Positions 24,630-32,607 of a stretch of DNA of 64,000 nucleotides are shown here, in pieces. A program made the translations under genes and the position numbers. The first letter of the stretch is position 1. Each line of letters opens with the position of its first letter. Source of the DNA: Acidobacteriota bacterium (GTDB lineage Bacteria; Acidobacteriota; Holophagae; Holophagales; Holophagaceae); NCBI GenBank assembly GCA_016195985.1, contig JACPYP010000015.1, positions 1 to 64,000 of the forward strand, read 5' to 3'. The notes below the pieces were generated by a model. That model was not told the origin of the DNA. It saw only the letters and a program-made list of their open reading frames with translations, and did not search any database.

Positions 24630-25760
24630 TCAGGGGTTGGTGTAGGTCACCCGCTGCAGGGTGCCCCCGCCGCCCCGGCAGAGGACCAGGACCGAGCCGT
24701 CCGGGGCCACCCGCAGGTCCACCGGGCTGGAGAACCCGGTCAGCCAGTCGCTGACGGTCCCCGTGGCGGGATCCATGGTGCGGAGCCAGCCTCCGCAGTA
24801 GTCCATGAACAGGTACTGATGGAGGAAGGCCGCCGGGAAGGCGGGCGTGGCTGGATCGTAGAAGTCCGCGCCCACGATGGAACACCCGCTCACGGCGCCG
24901 CCGCTGTGGGGATAGGCGTACAGGGGCGACACGTAGGCGGGATTGCTGGTGGCGCCTTCGGTCCCGGGCCAGCCGTAGTTGCCGCCGGCGCGGCCAGGGT
25001 TGACCTCTTCCCAGGCGTCCTGGCCCACGTCGTTGATGAACAGCCGCCCGGTGCCGGACTGGAAGGCGAAGGTGTAGGGGTTGCGCAGGCCCATGGCCCA
25101 GATGAGCCGGTTCTTGCCCGTGGTCTGCGCCAGGAAGGGGTTGTCCGCGGGCGCGCTGCCATCGGGGTTGAGGCGGAGCAGCTTGCCCAGGAGGTTGTTG
25201 AAGCTCTGGGCATTGGCTCCGCTGGCGTTCTCGCCCACGCCCACGTAGAGCTTTCCATCGGGGCCGAAATGGAGGGCGCCGCCGTTGTGGTTGTTGGCCG
25301 TGCTCAGATCATCCAGCTCAAGGAGGATGGTTTCGCTGCCCGGCTGGGCCACGTCTCCCGCCGCCACGAAGCGGCTGAGGCGGTTGTGGGTGGTCGGCGT
25401 GGAGGCCGTGTAGTAGACGTAGACGAAGCCGTTCTGCGAGAAGCTGGGATCCACGGTAACGCCCAGCAGCCCGCGCTCTCCGGCGACGCTCGTGGGCACG
25501 GTGACGAAGGGGGCCGGAAGCAGGGCCCCGCCCTTGATTACCCGGAGGGCGCCGCCCTGCTCGCAGACGAAAATGCGGCCATCCGGAACCAGGGCCAGGG
25601 CCGTGGGCTGGGCGAGTCCCGTCACGAGAGGAGCCACGTGGAAAGACCCTCCGGCCGGGGGAGTGACCGGCGGGGGCGTCGTGGGAGGGGTGCTTTGCGT
25701 GCTTCCTGATCCGCAGGCGAGCAGGCAGATCAACGGCAGGATGGGCATCCAGTTCCGCAT
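24630..25760 (-). CDS. Lipoprotein of the glucose/sorbosone (PQQ-type) dehydrogenase family
   Basis: A 376-residue protein. The lipobox LICLLAC gives Cys16 as the lipid-anchored residue, followed by a Thr/Pro-rich tether. A six-bladed beta-propeller of the GSDH family follows, with GLAQPTALALVPDGRIFVCEQ, SVAGERGLLGVTVDPSF, NNHNGGALHFGPDGKLYVGV, RNPYTFAF, GQDAWEEVN and GGNYGWP. The RGLLG and NGG(x)LxFGPDG motifs match soluble aldose dehydrogenases that oxidise sugars with PQQ. Whether PQQ is made here is unknown, and no electron acceptor gene is adjacent. It is probably tethered to the outer membrane or periplasmic face. Confidence 0.9.
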   Translation of the reverse strand: MRNWMPILPLICLLACGSGSTQSTPPTTPPPVTPPAGGSFHVAPLVTGLAQPTALALVPDGRIFVCEQGGALRVIKGGALLPAPFVTVPTSVAGERGLLGVTVDPSFSQNGFVYVYYTASTPTTHNRLSRFVAAGDVAQPGSETILLELDDLSTANNHNGGALHFGPDGKLYVGVGENASGANAQSFNNLLGKLLRLNPDGSAPADNPFLAQTTGKNRLIWAMGLRNPYTFAFQSGTGRLFINDVGQDAWEEVNPGRAGGNYGWPGTEGATSNPAYVSPLYAYPHSGGAVSGCSIVGADFYDPATPAFPAAFLHQYLFMDYCGGWLRTMDPATGTVSDWLTGFSSPVDLRVAPDGSVLVLCRGGGGTLQRVTYTNP

Positions 25761-25888
25761 GGGGGGCTCCGGGGTTGGGCCTTGGATGCCGCCGGAAGCC
25801 AGATGGTTTCTAAGGAAAGGCGGACCGAACCTTTGGCGGATCTGGGGCCAGAACCTTCGGTGTAGACGTCTTGAGCCCGCTTCCCGGC

Positions 25889-26743
25889 TCAGACCTGGAC
25901 GGGGGTCACCAGGTACCTCCCCTTCGCATCGCGGCCGACGGTGCCGGCGGGGATGTCGGGATCATGCTCGAACACGCAGATGGCGCCACGGTCCGTGACT
26001 TCGTCCAGGAGCTTCTGGCGTTCGTTCACGCAGGTGACCACGTCCAGGTCGTAGCCCATGCACCAGGCGGGCTGGATGTGGCGGGCGGTGGGAATGAGGT
26101 CCGCCAGGTAGACGAGGCGGCGTCCGCCGCCCTCGATGACCACGTTCTGCAGGCCTTCGATGTGGCCCGGGGCGGGGCGCACGGAGATGCCCGGCAGAAT
26201 CTCGGCCACGCCATCCACGGTATCCAGGAGACCGGCGGCTTCCAGGGGTTCCCAGGTCGGCGGCAGGTAGCTGGCTTTCACCCGTAGATGCGGGGCCTTG
26301 GCGTCGGCCAGGTCCCGGGCCTGCACCAGATAGCGGGCATTGGGAAAGCTGGGAACGGCCCGTCCCGCCGTGTCGAAGCGGGTGCTGCCCCCCGCATGGT
26401 CGAAGTGCAGATGGGTGAGGATGCAGAGGGTGATGTCGGCGGGCTTCACGCCATGCTTGGCGAGGTTGGCGTCCAGCACGCCCCGGCCCTCGAATTTGAA
26501 GCGGGCCATGAAGTCGTCGCTCTCTTTGTCGCCGTTGCCGTTGTCGACGAGGATCACGTGGCGCTTGCCGTCCGCTTCGCCGCGGATCAGCAGGCAGTTG
26601 GTGGCCATGAGGATCTGGTTGTCCTCGTCGGCGGGGTAGATCTTGTTCCACACGACCTTGGGCACCGTGCCGAACATGGCGCCGCCATCGAGCCGGAAAG
26701 TGCCGCCGCTGACGATCTGCACATCCCAGTGACCGAATTGCAT
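25889..26743 (-). CDS. Metallo-beta-lactamase-fold hydrolase
   Basis: A 284-residue cytoplasmic protein. The metal site HLHFDHAGG is at about residues 111-119, with the later His ligand in APGHIEG, the bridging Asp in VYLADLIP and the last His in VFEHDPDI. These match the binuclear zinc fold of AHL lactonase and related quorum-quenching or thioesterase-like hydrolases. The substrate cannot be decided from sequence. Between its start and the next gene lies an inverted CACCACGGAG-type repeat. Confidence 0.9.
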   Translation of the reverse strand: MQFGHWDVQIVSGGTFRLDGGAMFGTVPKVVWNKIYPADEDNQILMATNCLLIRGEADGKRHVILVDNGNGDKESDDFMARFKFEGRGVLDANLAKHGVKPADITLCILTHLHFDHAGGSTRFDTAGRAVPSFPNARYLVQARDLADAKAPHLRVKASYLPPTWEPLEAAGLLDTVDGVAEILPGISVRPAPGHIEGLQNVVIEGGGRRLVYLADLIPTARHIQPAWCMGYDLDVVTCVNERQKLLDEVTDRGAICVFEHDPDIPAGTVGRDAKGRYLVTPVQV

Positions 26744-26766
26744 GGAGACCTCGGAGGGGAAAGATT

Positions 26767-26843
26767 CACCACGGAGTCACGGAGATCACGGAGGGAAACA
26801 CAGAGAAGGAATGGTTCTCGGTGCCCTCCGTGTCTCCGTGGTG
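26767..26843. repeat. Intergenic inverted repeat with CACCACGGAG arms
   Basis: Left arm CACCACGGAGTCACGGAG (26767-26784) pairs with the right arm, the complement of CACCACGGAGACACGGAG (26826-26843); 17 of 18 bases match. Extra ACGGAG iterations lie in the left flank (to 26794). It fills nearly all the space between the hydrolase and E1 genes. Similar arms occur in the repeat at 43164-43240. Confidence 0.8.
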
Positions 26844-26849
26844 GATCAG

Positions 26850-28913
26850 TTAGAACGCCAGGACCTTCCGCGCCGCCGCCAGCACCTTGTCAGCGTTGGG
26901 CAGGGTGGCGCGCTCGAGGATGCGGTTGAAGCCCACGGGGGTGAACTCGGAGCCCACGCGCTCCACGGGGGCATCCAGCCAGGGGAAGCATTCGGAGGCG
27001 GCGATGGCCGCCAACTCGCCGCCGAAGCCGCCGAAGACCTTGTCCTCATGGGCGATGAGCACGCGATGGGTCTTCTTCACCGACTTGACGATGGCGTCCG
27101 TGTCCAGGGGGCTGAGGCAGCGGAGGTCGATCACCTCGGCCGACTTGCCTTCCTTCTCCAGCTTGGCGGCGGCTTCCAGGGCGAAATGCACCGGGGTGCC
27201 GTAGGCCAGGATGGTGAGATCGGCGCCTTCGCGGCGGACCCGGGCCTTGCCGAAGGGCACGGCGAAATCCGGGGGCACGACGGCATGGGCCATCTTGGCG
27301 TTGTAGAGGAATTTCGGCTCAAGGTAGAGGGTCGTTCCGCGGCTGCGCATGGCGGTGCGCAGCAGGCCCGCCGCGTCGTCGGCGAAGGCCGGCACCACCA
27401 CGCGGATGCCGGGCAGCGTGGTGAGCCAGCCCTCGACATTCTGCGAGTGGTAGAGGCCGCCGCCGATGTAGCCGCCGGAAGCGATGCGGACGGTGATGTT
27501 GGGGGAGAACTGGCCGTTGCTGCGCCAGTAGTCGTGGCTGGTCTCCACGATCTGTTCGGCCGCAGGCCAGATGTAGTCGGCGAATTCGGCGCCTTCCACC
27601 ACCACGCGGATCTTGTCGTCCAGGCGCGTGAAGCCGTTGGCGGTGCCCACGATGAAATCCTCGGCGATGGGTCCGTTGAACACGCGCGCTTCGCCGAACT
27701 CCTGCTGCATGCCCTTCGACACGTTGAAGATCCCGCCCTTGTCCTTGTTGGCCATGTCCTGGCCCCAGATGAAGGTGTCGGGGTTGCGCCGGAATTCCTC
27801 CTTGAGGGTCTGGTTCAGGGCCGCGATGAGGCTGAGGCTGTCGCCGGCCGCCTGGTGCGTGCCGTCCGGGTACTGCGCGGACACCCAGCCCTCGGGGATG
27901 ACGAAATCCTGGATGCTGGCGGAGTCGGGATTCGGCGCGGCCATGGCCCTGTCGTGGGCGGCCAGGTAGTGGGCCTGGTTTTCGGTTTCGATGGCCTTCA
28001 ACTCCTGCTCGTTGAGGCCCTGCTCCAGGCAGTAGGCGCGGAACTTCGGCAGGGGATCCCTGGCCTTGGCCTCGGCGCGTTCCACATCATCGCGGTAGAG
28101 CTCGTGGCGGTCGGAGTTGGAGTGGCTGCCGATGCGCACGCAGGTGGCATAGACCATGGCCGGGCCCGCGCCGGTCCTCACATACTCGACGGCTTCCTGC
28201 ATGGCGCGCATGGAATCGGGGAAGTCCAGGCCGTCGCACTTGATGATCTTCAAATTAGGGAAGCCGCTGAAGTTGTCGCAGATGTGCTCGTTGGAGCTCT
28301 GATCCTTCTTGGGAACGGAAATGCCGTAACCGTTGTCCTGGATGATGAACACCACCGGGAGCTTCTCGCGGTCCGCGCCGTTGATGCTCTCGAAACAATA
28401 GCCCTCGGAAAGGGAGGACTCGCCCTGGCTGCTGAACACAACAGCATCCCGGCCGTAGTGCTTCACGGCGCGGGCCAGGCCCACGGCGTGCTGGGTGTGG
28501 TTGCCGGTCAGGCTCGACACGTTCTGGATGCCGATGGACGGCTTCCCGAAGTGGTTGCTCATGTGGCGTCCGCCGCCCGCGACATCCGTAGCCTTGGAGA
28601 TGCCGTTGAGGATGATCTCCTCGGCGGTGAGGCCCCCGGCGAGGCAGGTGAGCAGGTCGCGGTAGTAGGGGAAGAGGAAGTCCTTGCCGGCCCGGAAGGT
28701 GAGGCCCGCCGCGAGCTGAATGCCGTCGTGGCCTGCGCAGGGCGCGTGGTAGGACCAGCCGATGGCCTGCTTGAGGTAGTTTGGAGCCTTGTCATCCAGG
28801 ATGCGCCCGAGGTGCATCAGCTCGTACCAGTGCGAGAGATCCTCATGGCTGGGGCTTTCTTGTCCGTCCAGCGCGTTCAGGGTCGCCTTCACCAGGGTCG
28901 GAGTGTCCAACAT
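26850..28913 (-). CDS. Fused alpha/beta E1 component of a 2-oxoacid (branched-chain type) dehydrogenase
   Basis: A 687-residue protein; ATG 28913 follows GGAGG. The first ~330 residues are the E1-alpha thiamine-diphosphate domain (PYYRDLLTCLAGGLTAEEI, the GDG-type motif as SSQGESSLSEGYCFESIN, then PVVFIIQDNGYGIS). Residues ~365-687 are the E1-beta transketolase-like half (FIWGQDMANKDKGGIF, GPIAEDFIVGTANGF, and RCLSPLDTDAIV). Such fused E1 proteins decarboxylate 2-oxoacids and acylate the E2 lipoyl domain. No E2 or E3 gene is adjacent. Substrate specificity (branched-chain, pyruvate or other) is not clear from sequence. Confidence 0.92.
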   Translation of the reverse strand: MLDTPTLVKATLNALDGQESPSHEDLSHWYELMHLGRILDDKAPNYLKQAIGWSYHAPCAGHDGIQLAAGLTFRAGKDFLFPYYRDLLTCLAGGLTAEEIILNGISKATDVAGGGRHMSNHFGKPSIGIQNVSSLTGNHTQHAVGLARAVKHYGRDAVVFSSQGESSLSEGYCFESINGADREKLPVVFIIQDNGYGISVPKKDQSSNEHICDNFSGFPNLKIIKCDGLDFPDSMRAMQEAVEYVRTGAGPAMVYATCVRIGSHSNSDRHELYRDDVERAEAKARDPLPKFRAYCLEQGLNEQELKAIETENQAHYLAAHDRAMAAPNPDSASIQDFVIPEGWVSAQYPDGTHQAAGDSLSLIAALNQTLKEEFRRNPDTFIWGQDMANKDKGGIFNVSKGMQQEFGEARVFNGPIAEDFIVGTANGFTRLDDKIRVVVEGAEFADYIWPAAEQIVETSHDYWRSNGQFSPNITVRIASGGYIGGGLYHSQNVEGWLTTLPGIRVVVPAFADDAAGLLRTAMRSRGTTLYLEPKFLYNAKMAHAVVPPDFAVPFGKARVRREGADLTILAYGTPVHFALEAAAKLEKEGKSAEVIDLRCLSPLDTDAIVKSVKKTHRVLIAHEDKVFGGFGGELAAIAASECFPWLDAPVERVGSEFTPVGFNRILERATLPNADKVLAAARKVLAF

Positions 28914-29010
28914 CCACCTCCAAAGAGCCTGGCCCAACCGGCGGGGCCAGAGCCTTCAATCATCCCATGGACCCGGGATGCGGGCCAGCGACGAGGTGTC
29001 CGGACACCCG

Positions 29011-30003
29011 TCAGCCGTGGTTCCACACGCGCGCCAGCCCTTCCCGATTGGCGTCCGTAAAGGCTTTGGCAGCGCGGCTCAAAGCTGACTTCATGGTCAT
29101 ATCCTTGCCGTCCGGAAGCCAGAGGGTCGCTCCCGTGGGGTGCCGGCCGAGGCTCTGCTGCAGCCGGTCGAGCAGCACCTCGGCGCCGGTGTCGGCAGTG
29201 TGGGGGAGCATCAGCAAGTACTGATCCGCGGAAAGCTCCAGCAGCAGATCTTCGCCTCTCAGATGGGCGGCCGCGGCGGCCAGCTTGCCCTTGGTGCCGG
29301 GGACCATGGGCTGCGACCACAGGGCCAGGGCCATGGGTTCGCGCCGGCGCCGGGCCATGAAGAGCGAAGCCCGCAGCCAGATGTCGAGGTAGCGCCGATT
29401 GGGCAGGCCCGAGCGGGCGCTCACGAGGGCGCTGTCCTCGACCACCGCGCTGCTGAGCTCCAGCGCATCCATGGCCGCTTGCAGTTCCTGCTTGATGTTC
29501 TCGGTTTCCAGCGTCCGTTCCACCAGGTGGCCAAGGGTTTTCAGCAGGGCCAGCTCCGCCCGGGAAAAGGCGCGGGGCGCGTGATGCTGGACGCAAAGCG
29601 TTCCGTGTACCTGGTCGCCCACCATCAGGGCCACCCCGGCATAGGCGCGGATGCCCAATTCCAGGTAGCCGGAGGCTTTCCGCCAGCGGGGCTCGTGGGC
29701 GGAATCCCGGATGGTGAGGGGCCGCTCAGGGTGTGCGATGACGAAGGGACAGAATCCCTTTTCGGGCGTTTCAAAGATGCCGGTCAGGGGCGTGTCCGGC
29801 GCCGAGGCCCACCACAGCACCTCATGGCCCAGGTGCGTGACCCGCGTGAGCAGCGCCTGGTCCACATGGAAGGTCTGCACCAGCATCTCGAGGCCGTGCT
29901 CGAAAAGGCGCGCGGCATCGCTGCGGCTGTCTTGGAGCAGGTCGGACAGCGCGGTGAGATGGCCGGACGTGCCTGCGCGGCGCTTCTGGGATTTGACCAC
30001 CAC
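29011..30003 (-). CDS. GAF-domain protein with a degenerate GGDEF-like C-terminus
   Basis: A 330-residue cytoplasmic protein. The GAF domain (about residues 28-170) includes FHVDQALLTRV, CPFVIAHPERPLTIRD and RAYAGVALMVGDQVHGTLCV. A helix then leads to a ~130-residue domain beginning RSGLPNRRYLDIWL, which is the DxLTGLxNRR entry of GGDEF domains. Where GGDEF should stand the sequence is ELSADQYLLMLPHT. The active site is therefore lost, and this is probably an enzymatically dead receptor or regulator. It lies upstream of the E1 gene on the same strand with a 97-bp gap. Confidence 0.85.
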   Translation of the reverse strand: MVVKSQKRRAGTSGHLTALSDLLQDSRSDAARLFEHGLEMLVQTFHVDQALLTRVTHLGHEVLWWASAPDTPLTGIFETPEKGFCPFVIAHPERPLTIRDSAHEPRWRKASGYLELGIRAYAGVALMVGDQVHGTLCVQHHAPRAFSRAELALLKTLGHLVERTLETENIKQELQAAMDALELSSAVVEDSALVSARSGLPNRRYLDIWLRASLFMARRRREPMALALWSQPMVPGTKGKLAAAAAHLRGEDLLLELSADQYLLMLPHTADTGAEVLLDRLQQSLGRHPTGATLWLPDGKDMTMKSALSRAAKAFTDANREGLARVWNHG

Positions 30004-30100
30004 TTCGGGTTTCTCCGGGAGACTGCCTCTAGCTTGGCCTCCTTTTCGGCCGTTGCAAGTCTTAACGGCTTTCGGCTTCCCGTTCCCGCGAGGGGATTAT

Positions 30101-30245
30101 TCCTACCAGCTGACCACGCGGAGGCTGGGACTGATCTCCACTCGGCACGGCCTGCGGCCGCGACCGAGGCGCCTGCCTGCACTCGGGGCCGGGCCTCGGA
30201 TGGGCGTCCTACCAGCTGACCACGCGGAGGCTGGGACTGATCTCC
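30101..30245. repeat. 39-bp direct duplication of the nfu 3' end
   Basis: The 39 bp at 30101-30139 and 30207-30245 are identical. The second copy encodes the last residues and stop of the Nfu protein; the first lies downstream of it, separated by a 67-bp GC-rich spacer. The duplicated piece keeps the stop codon. Confidence 0.9.
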
Positions 30246-30754
30246 TCTTGGAGCAAGCCTTCGATGTAGCGCAGGGTGCCACTGGTGGAGGAGGGGCAGG
30301 ATCCGCAAGCGCCGTGGTAGCTGATCTGGAGGGTCTGGCCGTCGAAGGAGATCACCTCCAGGCCACCGCCATCCCCTGCCAGGCCGGGCCGGATGCGCGA
30401 GTCGAGCAGCTGGTTGATGCGTGCCAGAGTGGCGTCCGCATCGCCGCCGGGGGTGAGCGGAGCGGAGTCGCCCAAGTCGTTCTCAGGGAGCTTCAGATCT
30501 TCGATGGCCTCACAGATGGGATCGATGAGATCCGTCCATTCCGCGGAAGGCTCTTTGTTCACGGTGACGAAGCGGTCCATGTAGAACACGGAAGTGATCT
30601 TGCCCAAGCCGAAGAGGCAGGAGCCCAGCGGATCCCCCACGGCGGCGCCGAAATCCTTGAAGGAGCGGGAACCCGCCTTCAGGATGGCCGGATGCACCAG
30701 GAACTTGAGTGCATCGGGGTTGGGCGTGGGTTCGATGTTGATGACCTTGGGCAT
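30209..30754 (-). CDS. Nfu-type iron-sulphur cluster carrier
   Basis: A 181-residue protein. The N-terminal Nfu_N (scaffold) domain starts INIEPTPNPDALKFLVHPA and includes LFGLGKITSVFYMDRFVTV. The C-terminal NifU domain carries the cluster ligands in ACGSCPSST (Cys-x2-Cys). Such proteins carry 4Fe-4S clusters to client enzymes; the architecture matches eukaryotic/bacterial Nfu1. Its promoter region is shared with a divergent Dph6-like gene and contains a 24-bp motif also present upstream of bacilliredoxin. Confidence 0.94.
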   Translation of the reverse strand: MPKVINIEPTPNPDALKFLVHPAILKAGSRSFKDFGAAVGDPLGSCLFGLGKITSVFYMDRFVTVNKEPSAEWTDLIDPICEAIEDLKLPENDLGDSAPLTPGGDADATLARINQLLDSRIRPGLAGDGGGLEVISFDGQTLQISYHGACGSCPSSTSGTLRYIEGLLQEEISPSLRVVSW

Positions 30755-30769
30755 GGCGGTCTCCCAATA

Positions 30770-30793
30770 AAGTTTACCAAATTCGTCAGGATT
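30770..30793. promoter_or_regulatory. Shared 24-bp motif in the nfu / Dph6-like divergent promoter (copy 1)
   Basis: AAGTTTACCAA-N4-GTCAGGATT at 30770-30793; the same 20 fixed bases with the same spacing recur at 59044-59067. It lies 15 bp upstream of the nfu ATG and 50 bp before the divergent start. On the minus strand TAAACT could serve as a -10 box directly ahead of the nfu ribosome site. Confidence 0.55.
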
Positions 30794-30842
30794 TGCGAGG
30801 GCCCATGCCCATCTTCCATACTTCCTTCAGACAGGAGTTTCC

Positions 30843-31511
30843 ATGGCACGAACGAAGACCCTGCTGAGCTGGTCCAGCGGCAAGGACGCCGCCTGGGCGC
30901 TGCACACCCTCCGCCGGACGGGGGAGGTGGAGGTCGTGGGCCTGCTCACCACCACCAACGAGGCCTTCGAAAGGGTGGCCATGCACGGGGTGCGGGAGGC
31001 GCTGCTGGAGGCTCAGGCGGAAGCCGCGGGCCTGCCGCTCTGGAAGGTGCCGCTGCCCTGGCCCTGCTCCAACGAGGCTTACGAGGCGCGCATGGCCGCC
31101 GTGTGTGCCGAGGCCAAGACCCAGGGCATCGAAGCCATGGCTTTCGGCGACCTCTTTCTGGAGGACGTGCGGGACTACCGCATCCAAAAGCTGGCGGGAA
31201 CGGGGCTGCGTCCCCTCTTCCCCATCTGGAATCCGGATACCGCGGGTCTGGCGCAGGAGATGGTCGGGGCCGGGCTCCAGGCCACCCTGGCCTGCGTGGA
31301 TCCGCGTGTGCTGGCCGCGGGATTCGCCGGGCGGGATTTCGACGCGGCCCTGCTGGCTGATCTTCCCCGGGAGGTGGATCCCTGCGGTGAGCGGGGCGAG
31401 TTCCACACCTTCGCCTGGGGAGGGCCCATGTTCCGGCATCCCGTGGCCATCCGCCGAGGCGAGGTGGTGGAGCGGGACGGCTTCGTTTTCGCCGATCTGC
31501 TGCCGGCCTGA
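30843..31511 (+). CDS. Dph6-like adenine nucleotide alpha-hydrolase (PP-loop ATP pyrophosphatase)
   Basis: A 222-residue protein with the ATP-binding PP-loop LSWSSGKDAAWAL near the N-terminus. The downstream Dph6 family motifs are AFGDLFLEDVRDYRIQ, PLFPIWNPDTAGLAQEM and CGERGEFHTFAWGGPMF. In eukaryotes and archaea this fold amidates diphthine; bacteria lack diphthamide, so the bacterial members have another, mostly unknown substrate. The good ribosome site (CAGGAG) supports the start at 30843. It is divergent from nfu. Confidence 0.88.
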   Translation: MARTKTLLSWSSGKDAAWALHTLRRTGEVEVVGLLTTTNEAFERVAMHGVREALLEAQAEAAGLPLWKVPLPWPCSNEAYEARMAAVCAEAKTQGIEAMAFGDLFLEDVRDYRIQKLAGTGLRPLFPIWNPDTAGLAQEMVGAGLQATLACVDPRVLAAGFAGRDFDAALLADLPREVDPCGERGEFHTFAWGGPMFRHPVAIRRGEVVERDGFVFADLLPA

Positions 31512-31552
31512 GCCAGGCGCGGGCGTGTGACAATCGGGTTGGGACGGTGATC

Positions 31553-32329
31553 ATGTTCGAGACGCAACGGGATGCCTGTGTGGCCGCGGCTGAGGCTGGC
31601 AGCAACGTGCTGCTGGCCCATTTCCGCCAGCTGGATCCCGCCACGATCACCGAAAAGACCAAGAACGATTTCGTGAGCGAGGCGGACCGGGCCTCCGAGG
31701 AGGCCATCCGCGCCGAACTCGCTTTCCGCTTTCCCCAGTACGGGTTCGTGGGCGAAGAAGGCGGCGCCACCGGCGATGCCGAGCGCCGCTGGATCGTGGA
31801 TCCCTTGGACGGCACGCTGAACTTCGTCCAGGGCTTCCCCCACTGGTGCGTGTCCGTGGCCCTGTGGGACGCGGAGGGCCCCGTGGCGGGCTGCGTGCTT
31901 GATCCCCTGCGCGGGGACTGCTTCGTGGCAGCGCGCGGCCAGGGGGCCACCTGGAACGGCAAGCCCATGGGCGTTTCGCAGCAGCCGGGCCTGGATGGCG
32001 CGTTCCTGGCCACGGGCTTCGCCTATCAGCTGGGAGACCGCTGGCCCCGCTTCCATGCGGCCCTGGGCCGCGTCTTCCCGCGCGCCATGGGCATCCGCCG
32101 CGCGGGCAGCGCCGCGCTGGATCTGGCCCACACCGCCTGCGGCATCTACGACGGCTATTTCGAACTGGGCCTCAAGCCCTGGGATCTCGCGGCAGGCGTG
32201 CTGCTGGTGCAGGAGGCGGGCGGCCTCCTCATGGACTGGGAAGGAGGCCAGTCCTGGTTCGACAGCGGCAACCTGGTGGCGGGCAACCGCCAAGTGGCGT
32301 CCGGATTGGTGGCCGGACTGGCCGGTTGA
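31553..32329 (+). CDS. Inositol-1-monophosphatase family phosphatase
   Basis: A 258-residue Mg-dependent phosphatase. The start is set at ATG 31553 with GGGACGG upstream (a GTG two codons earlier is possible). Metal-binding motifs are GEEGG, WIVDPLDGTLNFVQGFP (the DPLDGTxN site) and the C-terminal KPWDLAAGVLLVQEAGG. Family members dephosphorylate myo-inositol 1-phosphate or related sugar and nucleotide phosphates (SuhB, CysQ-like). It follows the Dph6-like gene by 41 bp and may be co-transcribed. Confidence 0.93.
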   Translation: MFETQRDACVAAAEAGSNVLLAHFRQLDPATITEKTKNDFVSEADRASEEAIRAELAFRFPQYGFVGEEGGATGDAERRWIVDPLDGTLNFVQGFPHWCVSVALWDAEGPVAGCVLDPLRGDCFVAARGQGATWNGKPMGVSQQPGLDGAFLATGFAYQLGDRWPRFHAALGRVFPRAMGIRRAGSAALDLAHTACGIYDGYFELGLKPWDLAAGVLLVQEAGGLLMDWEGGQSWFDSGNLVAGNRQVASGLVAGLAG

Positions 32330-32406
32330 TTTCTCTGGGCCCGGTCAGCGGCCCCGGAAACGGGTCGGGGCGAGAAACGTTCTAGACCGGAAGGTGGATC
32401 CTTCGT

Positions 32407-32540
32407 CCATCCGCATGGATGGGGTGTAAGTGGACCATTGATTTTTCTTGAGAAGCGGATCTATGCGCAGATTCGCTTCTGGCGTTTATGGAGAAATCAA
32501 TCCCCCCACTGGCTGTCCGGCAGCGCAGTTGAATGCCGGG
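32407..32540 (+). promoter_or_regulatory. Structured 5' leader: nested stem-loops before the DUF1800/DUF1501 unit
   Basis: Three structures are visible. CCATCC/GGATGG lies at 32407-32422. A nested element follows: the outer stem TTGATTTTTC (32438-32447) pairs with GAGAAATCAA (32491-32500) and encloses a 12-bp hairpin AGAAGCGGATCT (32451-32462) / AGATTCGCTTCT (32469-32480), with one G-U pair in each stem. A third stem is CCGGCA/TGCCGG (32517-32522, 32534-32539). The element ends about 70 bp before the first start codon. It matches no riboswitch class I know. Confidence 0.5.
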
Positions 32541-32607
32541 GCCTTTCCTATCCCAAGGCCTCTCCACTGATCCTTTCCCAGTGCGCGGGTCCTCGCCATG
32601 GGTCTCC

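Noticed and set aside
28995-29008. GGTGTCCGGACACC palindrome between the GAF and E1 genes
   Set aside because: A 14-bp perfect palindrome without loop could be an operator, but it is a single copy just beyond a stop codon, and no second copy was noticed near the E1 promoter.
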